Origin: JBAXAM01 sp964565935
Lineage (GTDB): Bacteria > Pseudomonadota > Gammaproteobacteria > UBA9339
Length of the DNA: 15,484 bases
Reading direction: 5' to 3'
NCBI GenBank assembly: GCA_964565935.1
Contig: CAZMGW010000029.1
Span: 1-15,484, forward strand
Positions 6,596 to 13,634 of the stretch are shown here, one piece after another. Below the pieces are notes generated by a model that saw only the letters and a program-made list of their open reading frames with translations, ran no database searches and had not been told where the DNA came from. The number at the start of each line of letters is the position of its first letter. Position 1 is the stretch's first letter. The translations under genes were made by a program, and so were the position numbers.

Positions 6596-6630
6596 GCATG
6601 TGGAATTATGTCAACATAAATACCACATGC
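6596..6630. promoter_or_regulatory. nested palindrome over the xre start codon
   Basis: Outer arms GCATGTGG (6596-6603) and CCACATGC (6623-6630) enclose inner arms TTATGT (6606-6611) and ACATAA (6614-6619) with a 2-nt centre. The right outer arm contains the likely xre ATG (6627-6629). It fits either an autoregulatory operator or an RNA hairpin that hides the start site. Confidence 0.6.
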
Positions 6631-7043
6631 AATACCAATTAAAACAAAATATAAACGCCATAGTAAAACAAAAAGGCTTATCGATACGCAAACTCGAAAG
6701 AGATGCAGGCTTACACAAAAACTTCATTAGTAATTTATTATATGACAAATCTAAAAACCCAGGCATAGACTCGATTATAAAAATTGCTGCGGTGCTAGAT
6801 GTAAGTATTGATGAATTGGTCGGCAAAGGACTTGGGCATAAAACTTATGACCTGGCCATTACTCGAAAAGACATATTCTTTGATTCAGTAAATTACTTAT
6901 TAACAGCCATTCAAACCAAACAAAATAGCACATTTAAATTAGAAAATTTTTTCGACGCCATATATGAGATCTATACGTTTTCTCTGAAAAAAGATTCTTT
7001 TGATAGGGAATTTGCAGATTGGTTTATCAATTGCCGGCTATAG
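6627..7043 (+). CDS. XRE-family (cI-like) transcriptional repressor
   Basis: A 138-aa protein. Residues about 5-65 are a classical HTH_3 domain: LKQNINAIVKQKGLSIRKLE, then RDAGLHKNFISNLL, NPGIDSIIKIAAVLDVSIDELVG. The C-terminal half (about 66-138) is probably an oligomerisation part and has no peptidase Ser/Lys pattern, so LexA-like self-cleavage is unlikely. ATG at 6627 matches the usual distance from start to HTH. An in-frame ATG at 6594 would add 11 unlikely residues, and neither has an SD. It sits between the regulator operon and the cargo on the cargo strand, so it may silence the cargo or switch the element. Confidence 0.82.
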   Translation: MQYQLKQNINAIVKQKGLSIRKLERDAGLHKNFISNLLYDKSKNPGIDSIIKIAAVLDVSIDELVGKGLGHKTYDLAITRKDIFFDSVNYLLTAIQTKQNSTFKLENFFDAIYEIYTFSLKKDSFDREFADWFINCRL

Positions 7044-7227
7044 AGCTCAACTGAACACCATACACTTCTTCAAGCTTTATACGACCACCTTTTGCAACAC
7101 TTGGCTTCGTTTTACCGATTTCCTGCTAAACCTTGAAAATCAGCAGGTTAACAAAACATGATAACTCGCCTGTCACCCTGATCAAACAACTGACATTCCA
7201 CCAACACCAGATAGAAAACAGTATTAA

Positions 7228-7254
7228 AAGGAGAGCTAATGATCTAAAATTAGC
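7228..7254 (+). promoter_or_regulatory. two-codon minigene with strong SD and overlapping hairpin in the cargo leader
   Basis: AAGGAG (7228-7233) stands 5 nt before ATG ATC TAA (7239-7247), a complete two-codon ORF. GCTAAT (7235-7240) and ATTAGC (7249-7254) can pair around it. This is the best SD near the kinase-like gene, yet it is out of frame with it and 48 nt before its start. It could be a leader that tunes translation of the cargo, or a chance relic. Confidence 0.3.
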
Positions 7255-7302
7255 ACAAATTAGTATAGATTTAGTTGGATTTTATTGAATGAGACAGCAC
7301 AA

Positions 7303-8553
7303 ATGACAGGCTTTGTTAAAAGGTTTCTTTACGCAATAAATATACTGACTATTTCCTATATAATTTTTGCAGTTTTATTTTCCACCAATTCTATTATAGC
7401 AACCTATAAAGACCTAACTGAAGCAAGCTACAACATAGAAAAAGAATATAATGAGATTTTAGATAAATATAAAAGAATAATAGTATTTGTGCTAAAAAAT
7501 AATTTGCCGATAAATATAAGTTATTTTAATCGCGCCGGCGATATTACTTATGACCTTCCCCCAGTTAAAGAATTTAAATCTAGCGAGACCAAAGACACCA
7601 TTGTAAATGGTGGCGGCAACAAAATACCAAATAACGACAATATAAGTGGCGCCATAGAATGTTATAACAACAAATGCATTAACGTTTTTATAAACAGAAA
7701 AGAAATACTAGATAAAATTTCAAAAGGTAAATTATGGGAATATAATAAAATTACAACGACGCCAATAAAAAAAACAACACTTCTAAAAATAAGCACTAAC
7801 TCATTTTTAGAAGCCCATAAAAACCTTATCGTTGTCACGCTATTGTATCTTTTCATATTGGTTTTTATTCAATCGTTGTTCTTATTCATGAGGAATTTGA
7901 GGCTAACCAAAGCCCATACTTCTTTATTAATTACGTCAGATAAACACAAACGGGAACTAACCAAACAATCTACGGAATATCATAAGATATGCAATAGCGT
8001 ATTATTTATCCAAGAATTGGCTGGCGAATACTTTACGCATTATATTCATCAGCTAATTATCAGAGATATTTGTATAAAAGAAGTGGATCTGATCGATATT
8101 TTGCAGCGGGTTGAGGACTTTTTAACCTATCAAACAACTATACGAAATCTAAAAATTGTTTTGGATTATAAAAATACCTCAAAAACCATAAAGTCTGATA
8201 ATGAGGTGGTGTTTATTATATTATTAAACTTACTCTTTAAAGCAATCTATCGCGCCAAACTGTCTTCTGAGATAGTTATAAAGATTTCTCAGGTACAAGG
8301 GGCTATAAATATTAAAATAAATGACAACGGCTATGAACATAATTCAAAGCTAACCAACAAAATTCAAATATATGAACTACCGAATCCTATTTTAAAAAAA
8401 CTTTACCAAAAACTCAAAATAGAAGTTGAAGAGACCAAAAAAAACGGGGTTAATATTATACACGCGAAGATTGCGATAGATTCTGATATTAAAAAAATAA
8501 ATATAGTTAATGATAATATAATAAAGCTTAATTCATATGGCAAGAAGAATTAA
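7303..8553 (+). CDS. membrane histidine-kinase-like protein with degenerate ATPase domain
   Basis: A 416-aa protein with a sensor-kinase layout. Membrane segment 1 is at about 6-28, an extracytoplasmic domain at about 29-173 (Asn/Lys-rich, with Cys near positions 120 and 125), membrane segment 2 at about 174-196, and a coiled, kinase-like cytoplasmic part follows. The ATPase core is recognisable but broken: in NLLFKAI the catalytic N-box Asn is Lys313, the G1 box reads DNGYE (Asp341, second Gly lost), and no G2 box or canonical HExxxP H-box is seen. It is therefore probably not an active kinase. ATG at 7303 is preferred over TTG at 7285; both have weak SDs. The coding is very AT-rich. The 3' end overlaps the STAND gene by 17 nt, which argues for joint function. 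Confidence 0.6.
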   Translation: MTGFVKRFLYAINILTISYIIFAVLFSTNSIIATYKDLTEASYNIEKEYNEILDKYKRIIVFVLKNNLPINISYFNRAGDITYDLPPVKEFKSSETKDTIVNGGGNKIPNNDNISGAIECYNNKCINVFINRKEILDKISKGKLWEYNKITTTPIKKTTLLKISTNSFLEAHKNLIVVTLLYLFILVFIQSLFLFMRNLRLTKAHTSLLITSDKHKRELTKQSTEYHKICNSVLFIQELAGEYFTHYIHQLIIRDICIKEVDLIDILQRVEDFLTYQTTIRNLKIVLDYKNTSKTIKSDNEVVFIILLNLLFKAIYRAKLSSEIVIKISQVQGAINIKINDNGYEHNSKLTNKIQIYELPNPILKKLYQKLKIEVEETKKNGVNIIHAKIAIDSDIKKINIVNDNIIKLNSYGKKN

Positions 8554-10858
8554 CCCACATATCAAAGCAACAATACTCTATTTGGTAATTTTTCTTTTAC
8601 CTATGGAGTCATACGCCTTCGAGCCTATAAAAAACATGCCTTCGAGAAACGCATATTTTACCGGGAGGGCATCCTATTTAGATAAGATGCAAAAAAAGCT
8701 TTTACAGCACAATATAATTTATTTAACAGGATATGGTGGGGTAGGAAAAACTCAACTGGCGAAAGAATATAGCTATATCAACGAGCAAAAATATGATCTG
8801 ATATGGTGGTTTGATCTAAGAAGAGACTTGATGGCACAATATGAAAATTTGCTTATTAATCTCAGCAACAGTAAAACATTTGGGAATTTATTACACGTTA
8901 ATACAAATAATATTGCACCTACTGTCCTGGTGGATTTCACTAATTCATTGCTATCAGGATCCAAATATAAATGGCTGCTAATATTTGACAATGTATTAAA
9001 TGACAAAGATATAAGATTACCCAAAACCAAGACTGCTGGACAACACATTATTATTACAACAAGAGAAAAGCGATTTCTTGGGGACAATGCTTTTGCATTA
9101 GAGTCTTTTACCAATCGAGAATCCGGGACGTTTTTATCTAAGGTTCATCCCAAAGAAACGAAAGAAGAAATCACTAAATTATATAAAGCCTTACATAATT
9201 ATCCATTAGCTTTGGCGCAAATTAGTGAAGAAATATTAATGTATAAAAATGGTATCGACGCATATTTTAAAAGACGTAATAATTTTAGCGCAAAACCAAT
9301 ACCCATGCATTCTGATGTTACTCAAGAATATAATAATAACTATCATAAAGTGTTGAATCTTACGCTACAAGATATAGAGCAAAAAGATAAGGAATCAGCT
9401 AAAGTCTTATATATGCTTGCTCTATTAAATATAGAGCTTACAGCGGAATTGCTAAAAGACTTATTTGGCGATGGGGTAGAAGAAAAAATAATTACCTTAA
9501 GTCAATATGGGATTATTCAAACCCACTCATATAAACACTCTAATATTTTAAACATACACGACATTATAAAGGAGGAGGCTATGAAAAGATTAAATGAAAA
9601 AGATGTGACGTATAAAAAAGATGTTGTCCACATTTTAGTTGAACACTTTAAAGATTTTTATTCAAAAAAAGATCTTCGATATTTAAACGGCCTGGATGCG
9701 GCTAACAATCAGGTGGCTGCATTATATGCATATATAGACATAGCACTAGAAAATAACATTATTAATGAAGGGGTGATAAATGCGGTAATCATGGCTTTGA
9801 GATTAAATAATATACTATTTAACAAACATGCCAACCCGGCTTTGTATCAACAATTAACCCAAAAAATCTATAACAAAAATCTGGATAATATAGCCCCCAA
9901 CAAGAAAGCTTTACTGTATGCAAGTTTAATACTTGTGAACTCTGTTATATATGAAACAGAAGAAAACCTCTCGAAATTTGAAAAAGAAATATTGCATTTA
10001 TTAAATTCAATCGAAAATCAAAAAAACCATGAGGAACTATTTTTTATTTATGCTCATTTAACCCATTTTTATCTACTTTTAGGGAATTTCACGGAAGCGA
10101 AGAAGTGTGCAGAAAAAGCCAAAGAAAATATAAATTACGCTGATAGTATCTTTAGTTTATTAAGATATTGGTACACTAACGCATGGCTTTGCTATGAGCT
10201 AAGAGATACGGATGCCGGAATGATTGCGCTGGATAATTATGTAAAGCTTAGTAGTAATAAATTTTTATCTCAAGTAGGTAAATTGTTTGCAAGGGATCTT
10301 AAGGTAAAGTTTATGGCCTTATTGGGGCAAACAGAGAAGGCCAAAAAAGAGCTAGAAGAAATAATAAAAGATGCCGTCATATATTATGGTGATGCTCCGT
10401 CTGGCGTTGTAGGTGAATTAGAATACACAAAAACTTTGATATATTTTCAGGAGGGCCGGCATAATCTAGTAGAGAAACAGTGCCATCGTGCGCTGGATAT
10501 ACTAACGAAGGTTTTTGGTGGGGATATTATGGATTTAACCCAAGCTCATATTCATATAATGTTAGGGGAGATTTATGAAGAAAAGGGAAGCTATACCCAT
10601 GCCCTAGAAGAATACGAAAGGGTTTTAAAATTTTACAATGGAAAATCTTATGGAAGAGTGAACAATTTTTATGAATATGGAGAACTTTTATCTAATTTTT
10701 GCTTTATTTACTATAAACAAAAAAAATATGCCGAGTCTAAAACTTATTACCAAAAGCTTGTATCAAATTTTGGTGTAGATCATGATATTGTTGGAAAATT
10801 AATAAAAAAATTACCACATGAATACATGTACCAAATCAGCGGTAGCGATGAAAAATAA
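8537..10858 (+). CDS. STAND NTPase (NB-ARC plus TPR) with an apparent signal peptide
   Basis: A 773-aa protein. Residues 1-27 look like a Sec signal peptide: ARR n-region, hydrophobic 11-21, cleavage site SYA|FEP. The NTPase follows: NMPSRNAYFTGR entry motif (33-44), Walker A GYGGVGKT (65-72), Walker B WLLIFDN (146-152), sensor IIITTRE (171-177), GLPL-like HNYPLALAQI (220-229) and an MHD-like NIHDII (339-344) ending the winged helix. About residues 430-765 are TPR-like helical repeats (AHLTHFYLLLGNFTEAKKCA, HIMLGEIYEEKGSYTHALEE, NFCFIYYKQKKYAESKTYYQ). Family members use TPRs to sense a ligand and the NTPase to oligomerise. The start overlaps the kinase-like gene; no SD is seen, so coupling is likely. 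Export of an ATP-dependent switch is unexpected. It could be a defence, signalling or secreted effector protein. Confidence 0.72.
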   Translation: MARRINPHIKATILYLVIFLLPMESYAFEPIKNMPSRNAYFTGRASYLDKMQKKLLQHNIIYLTGYGGVGKTQLAKEYSYINEQKYDLIWWFDLRRDLMAQYENLLINLSNSKTFGNLLHVNTNNIAPTVLVDFTNSLLSGSKYKWLLIFDNVLNDKDIRLPKTKTAGQHIIITTREKRFLGDNAFALESFTNRESGTFLSKVHPKETKEEITKLYKALHNYPLALAQISEEILMYKNGIDAYFKRRNNFSAKPIPMHSDVTQEYNNNYHKVLNLTLQDIEQKDKESAKVLYMLALLNIELTAELLKDLFGDGVEEKIITLSQYGIIQTHSYKHSNILNIHDIIKEEAMKRLNEKDVTYKKDVVHILVEHFKDFYSKKDLRYLNGLDAANNQVAALYAYIDIALENNIINEGVINAVIMALRLNNILFNKHANPALYQQLTQKIYNKNLDNIAPNKKALLYASLILVNSVIYETEENLSKFEKEILHLLNSIENQKNHEELFFIYAHLTHFYLLLGNFTEAKKCAEKAKENINYADSIFSLLRYWYTNAWLCYELRDTDAGMIALDNYVKLSSNKFLSQVGKLFARDLKVKFMALLGQTEKAKKELEEIIKDAVIYYGDAPSGVVGELEYTKTLIYFQEGRHNLVEKQCHRALDILTKVFGGDIMDLTQAHIHIMLGEIYEEKGSYTHALEEYERVLKFYNGKSYGRVNNFYEYGELLSNFCFIYYKQKKYAESKTYYQKLVSNFGVDHDIVGKLIKKLPHEYMYQISGSDEK

Positions 10859-10985
10859 TATTTTTCTGAGAACACCAGGGTCGAGAACTAGGGCATTAGC
10901 CTTAGAATCTTGGCGAAATATCTCTGTACTTTTGCAAAGAGTTCGCAATCCATTTTCTTAGCCCTGTTTCCAATTCCTGCTCATC

Positions 10986-11018
10986 AAACTAGACGTGCAC
11001 CACTAACGCATCCAGCTT
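10986..11018 (-). ncRNA. group II intron domain V-like fragment (degenerate)
   Basis: Read on the minus strand, the 33 nt begin AAGCTGGATGC and end GCACGTCTAGTTT. They show the domain V plan: an AGC triad at the 5' side, a 7-bp lower stem (AGCTGGA with TCTAGTT, including G-U pairs), an asymmetric CG bulge, and a short upper stem (TGC with GCA). Canonical domain V is 34 nt with a GNRA loop. Here the loop is not GNRA and one base is missing, so it is likely inactive. No intron-encoded maturase remains nearby. The match is from memory of the consensus. Confidence 0.4.
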
Positions 11019-11355
11019 TCACACAAAATCACGTTTTCCGCCCTCGGAGCGTCAGCCATAACTTGGGCAAGTTTATAAAGACCTGGTTGATTATATAAAA
11101 ACCCGTCGGAGAATTGGCGATAGCCCATGGTAACTTTGGTAGAAAAACCACCAGTGGCAGGCGTGTGCGGTTAAACCCTCATAAGAATATATTTTTTACA
11201 TCCTGGTTGTTATAAGTCTTTTATTTTAAAGCAAATACTCTCGCTAATTTCCGGATCTTAATAAAAAATCTTTGCCTAAAATTTTCCACTTTTACTTGTA
11301 CACCGTTTGAATCACATTTTGCCCAACGAAACAAGCACACCAACAAGACGAATTA

Positions 11356-11387
11356 AAAATTATTTTATGGATGGGAAAATATTTTGC
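11356..11387 (-). repeat. right copy of the 32-bp inverted repeat
   Basis: The exact reverse complement of 4717-4748, about 6.6 kb away. No target-site duplication is seen outside the pair (flanks differ), and no transposase is encoded between them. The space enclosed contains the luxR/xre regulators and the kinase-like/STAND cargo. Confidence 0.85.
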
Positions 11388-11547
11388 ATGCGCCGGGGTT
11401 AATATGCATGAATTGGGAGATACCCACGAGCCTTAACGAAGCACCATAAATACTTAATGGCGTCATAGAAAAACCATATTGCGCTTCAGCAATAAAACAT
11501 CGCCTTTAATTTAGTCGACCCAAGTTTAAAACCAGCGGAGAGTACTT

Positions 11548-11922
11548 ATGACCTGGAAAACAGTTTTTCAAACTTACCAAAACCCAGAAATTGGGAAAAT
11601 TAAAAAACGCGATCCTGATCTGAAAAAACTAAAATCTTTCCTTGGTAAGGATTGGGATGCTTATAAAAACAATCCAGAAGCATTAAAACTTTGGGCTGAC
11701 TTACTATTTACCAACAATTTAATGAAACAAGGTCAAGTACCGAGCAATTTTACTGCGATTACTCGATGTAATTCATGTGGTTATGTTTACGTACCATCAG
11801 AATTGACAAATGACGGTAGTGTGCTGGGCTGTCCGTGGTGCTGGAATAGAGTAAAGGGACTACCAATACCCAAGCCGGTTACTACACATCAACGAGAGAG
11901 ACGGGCCTATGAGCAAAAATGA
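11548..11922 (+). CDS. zinc-ribbon protein of the integration module
   Basis: A 124-aa protein. The C-terminal half has a four-cysteine zinc ribbon, CNSCGYVYVPSE (about residues 74-85) and CPWCWNR (about 98-104), with a 20-residue spacer. The first 65 residues are helical and charged, with no recognised family. The start is ATG at 11548, with SD GGAGAG 7 nt upstream, one of the better ribosome sites here. Its last 14 nt overlap the next gene's start. The position, first in the cluster before an excisionase-like gene and the integrase, suggests a DNA-binding accessory factor for recombination or its control. That role is inferred. Confidence 0.65.
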   Translation: MTWKTVFQTYQNPEIGKIKKRDPDLKKLKSFLGKDWDAYKNNPEALKLWADLLFTNNLMKQGQVPSNFTAITRCNSCGYVYVPSELTNDGSVLGCPWCWNRVKGLPIPKPVTTHQRERRAYEQK

Positions 11923-12259
11923 ACACCTACTGCCACGCCTAATAAGGTTAAGAGACGTATCGCTCTACCTTGGTATGGACAGACACCGCTTTAATAAAGA
12001 GGTCAGACCATTCCTAACTGAAATACCAATAGGAATTCAAGGAATAGCATTTGATAGACTGGACTTAGACAAGTGGGTCGACTATTATAAGGGGCGTAGT
12101 GGGCGTTCCAATAATAAGAGGTTACAATTATGGGACGCAAAAAAATGCCAGGGCTTCAGAAACGTGGGGGCTTCTGGCACATTGACAAAAAAGTCTTCGG
12201 TGGAAGAATTTGCGAAAGTACTGGAACAAATTCGCTCGAAGAAGCGGAAAAGTACTTAG
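11909..12259 (+). CDS. excisionase/AlpA-like HTH protein
   Basis: A 116-aa protein whose first 60 residues match the MerR-type winged-helix of AlpA/Xis proteins: LIRLRDVSLYLGMDRHRFNK, EIPIGIQGIAFDRLDLDKWV. The tail (about 65-116) is basic and shares its DNA with the integrase start: the two genes overlap by 130 nt in different frames. It is one nucleotide-phase (+1) from the integrase frame. The start, ATG at 11909, overlaps the zinc-ribbon stop. The likely role is directing excision or repressing integrase. The long overlap and the A7 run at 12139-12145 allow a fused product as well. Confidence 0.7.
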   Translation: MSKNEHLLPRLIRLRDVSLYLGMDRHRFNKEVRPFLTEIPIGIQGIAFDRLDLDKWVDYYKGRSGRSNNKRLQLWDAKKCQGFRNVGASGTLTKKSSVEEFAKVLEQIRSKKRKST

Positions 12260-13365
12260 CAAAGTGTATCGAAGAATTAAGGCAAATTGCCGTATATGGT
12301 ATCCGACCCAAACGAAAATTTAGGGAAGCAGCGACTAAATTTTTAGTAGAAAACCAACATAAAAAAAGTATTGATTCTGATGTTGGCAGACTAAAAGAGC
12401 TGGACAAATATATCGGTGATTTGTATATTGACAGTATCCATATTGGTACTTTACGACCGTTTATTGAGGCTAGAAAAAACGATGGTAGGAAAACGCAAAC
12501 AATTAATCATTGCTTGCAATTGGTACGTCGTATTTTAAATCTAGCTGCTGGCGAGTGGGTGGATAATAATAATCTTACATGGTTACATAACGCACCGAAG
12601 ATTAAATTATTAGCCCAAAATGATGTTCGCAAACCTTACCCCATTAGCTGGGTTGAACAAGAACGGTTGTTTAAAGAATTACCATTGCATCTTAGACTAA
12701 TGGCGTTGTTTGCAGTAAATACTGGTTGTCGCGACCAAGAAATCTGCTCACTAAGATGGGAGTGGGAAATGAAAATACCCGAATTAAACGCTTCGGTATT
12801 CATCATCCCTAGTGTTGTGGTAAAAAATAGAGAAGACCGTTTAGTAGTGTTAAATAAAATTGCACAATCGGTAATAAATGAAGCAAGAGGGAGGCATCCA
12901 GAATATGTTTTTACGTATGCTGGTAAACCAACCTCAAGAATGCTAAACAGTGCATGGAAAAGGGCCAGAAAAAAAATTGGCCTTACTGTTCGTGTTCATG
13001 ATTTAAAACATACCTTCGGCAGAAGGTTACGAGCTGCTGGAGTAAGTTTTGAGGATAGGCAGGATTTGCTTGGGCATAAGTCAGGAAAAATCACAACCCA
13101 TTATTCCGCCGCTGAAATAGGTATCCTTATTAAAGCAGCCAATAAGATTTGTGAAACCATACAAACTCCTAACAGCCCGACTTTAACATTACTAAAAAGT
13201 ACAAATGCAGGATTGATTCCTGTCAAATCAATGCAGGACTTGATTCTGCAAGGACCCAGAAACACTTTGGGTCACGCAAAAGTCACGCAAATTGATTTAG
13301 GTGAATCAGGCAATTACGGCGAAAGCCACGACTGTTATGCATGTGCCCGTAGCTCAGTTGGATAG
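12130..13365 (+). CDS. int: tyrosine-family site-specific integrase
   Basis: A 411-aa protein. Residues about 1-60 form an arm-type DNA-binding domain, about 62-150 a core-binding SAM-like domain, and about 170-340 the catalytic domain with Arg201 (NTGCRDQEICSLRW), His290, His316 (LLGHKS) and nucleophile Tyr325 (TTHYSA). In HDLKHTFGRRLR the usual second Arg is Lys293; this substitution is also known in related integrases. Residues after about 345 form an unconserved tail whose codons carry short DNA repeats and whose last seven codons come from tRNA-Arg. The start, ATG at 12130, has AAGAGG 8 nt upstream. It should catalyse integration at this tRNA gene. Confidence 0.9.
   Translation: MGRKKMPGLQKRGGFWHIDKKVFGGRICESTGTNSLEEAEKYLAKCIEELRQIAVYGIRPKRKFREAATKFLVENQHKKSIDSDVGRLKELDKYIGDLYIDSIHIGTLRPFIEARKNDGRKTQTINHCLQLVRRILNLAAGEWVDNNNLTWLHNAPKIKLLAQNDVRKPYPISWVEQERLFKELPLHLRLMALFAVNTGCRDQEICSLRWEWEMKIPELNASVFIIPSVVVKNREDRLVVLNKIAQSVINEARGRHPEYVFTYAGKPTSRMLNSAWKRARKKIGLTVRVHDLKHTFGRRLRAAGVSFEDRQDLLGHKSGKITTHYSAAEIGILIKAANKICETIQTPNSPTLTLLKSTNAGLIPVKSMQDLILQGPRNTLGHAKVTQIDLGESGNYGESHDCYACARSSVG
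12139..12179 (+). other. candidate -1 frameshift site between the Xis-like gene and integrase
   Basis: In the HTH frame the codons are GCA AAA AAA TGC, so A AAA AAA (12139-12145) is a slippery heptamer in the exact phase needed; a -1 slip enters the integrase frame. TGCCAG (12146-12151) and CTGGCA (12174-12179) can pair just after, and an alternative 5-bp stem (CAGAA 12157-12161 with TTCTG 12172-12176) has better spacing. The fused product would be about 485 aa. Seven-A runs are common in AT-rich DNA. Confidence 0.35.
13204..13291 (+). repeat. direct repeats in the integrase 3' end (possible arm-type sites)
   Basis: GTCACGCAAA occurs at 13271-13280 and 13282-13291, 11 bp apart. A looser pair with AATGCAGGA followed by TTGATTC begins at 13204 and 13230. 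They lie 50-140 bp from the tRNA-Arg start, where an integrase attachment site would place its arm-binding sites. The repeats are visible; binding is inferred. Confidence 0.4.
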
Positions 13366-13419
13366 AGCATCGGCCTTCTAAGCCGAGGGTCACAGGTTCG
13401 ACTCCTGTCGGGCACGCCA
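13343..13419 (+). tRNA. tRNA-Arg (anticodon UCU)
   Basis: A full cloverleaf: acceptor GTGCCCG with CGGGCAC, D arm GCTC/GAGC, anticodon stem TCGGC/GCCGA with loop CTTCTAA (TCT at 34-36), T arm ACAGG-TTCGACT-CCTGT, discriminator G and encoded CCA. It reads AGA/AGG codons. The 5' 23 nt also encode the end of the integrase, so it is the probable attachment site. It seems functional as written. Confidence 0.96.
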
Positions 13420-13481
13420 AATAAGCTTAATGGAGCCGCAGAAAATCAATTTTCTGGCCAGCATACAAGTAACGTTTTTAC

Positions 13482-13558
13482 GGTGAGCGTAGCTCAATAG
13501 GTAGAGCCCCGGATTGTGATTCCGGTTGTCGTGGGTTCGATTCCCATCGCTCACCCCA
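13482..13558 (+). tRNA. tRNA-His (anticodon GUG)
   Basis: A complete cloverleaf: acceptor GTGAGCG with CGCTCAC, the His-specific G-1 opposite C73, anticodon stem CCGGA/TCCGG with loop TTGTGAT (GTG), T arm GTGGG-TTCGATT-CCCAT, and encoded CCA. It lies 62 nt after tRNA-Arg on the same strand, probably in one transcript. Confidence 0.96.
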
Positions 13559-13634
13559 CTCTCGATTTTATCCAATCCATTAAACTAATAAACCGCGCAT
13601 CTTAGGGCGCTGCTTATTCAAACTTAACAGAGCT

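Larger units (their letters stand above)
10859..11547. other. gene-poor stretch with mobile-element debris
   Basis: About 690 bp with no convincing CDS. It carries a domain V-like fragment of a group II intron (minus strand) and the right copy of the 32-bp inverted repeat. The region between them has no long frame. It separates the cargo from the integration module, and its last bases supply the SD (GCGGAGAG) of the next gene. It reads as a former insertion site. Confidence 0.5.

Noticed and set aside
10910..11098. Plus-strand 62-codon frame behind the STAND gene
   Set aside because: It crosses the domain V-like fragment, has no SD, and shows no domain.
4717..11387. Complete transposon bounded by the 32-bp inverted repeats
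   Set aside because: No transposase between them and no matching target duplication outside, so only the repeat itself is claimed.
13390..13575. Minus-strand 61-codon frame resembling GNRTHDNRNHNPG / WRARQESNL peptides
   Set aside because: This is the well-known false translation of the complement of tRNA genes; it lies on the tRNA-Arg and tRNA-His region.
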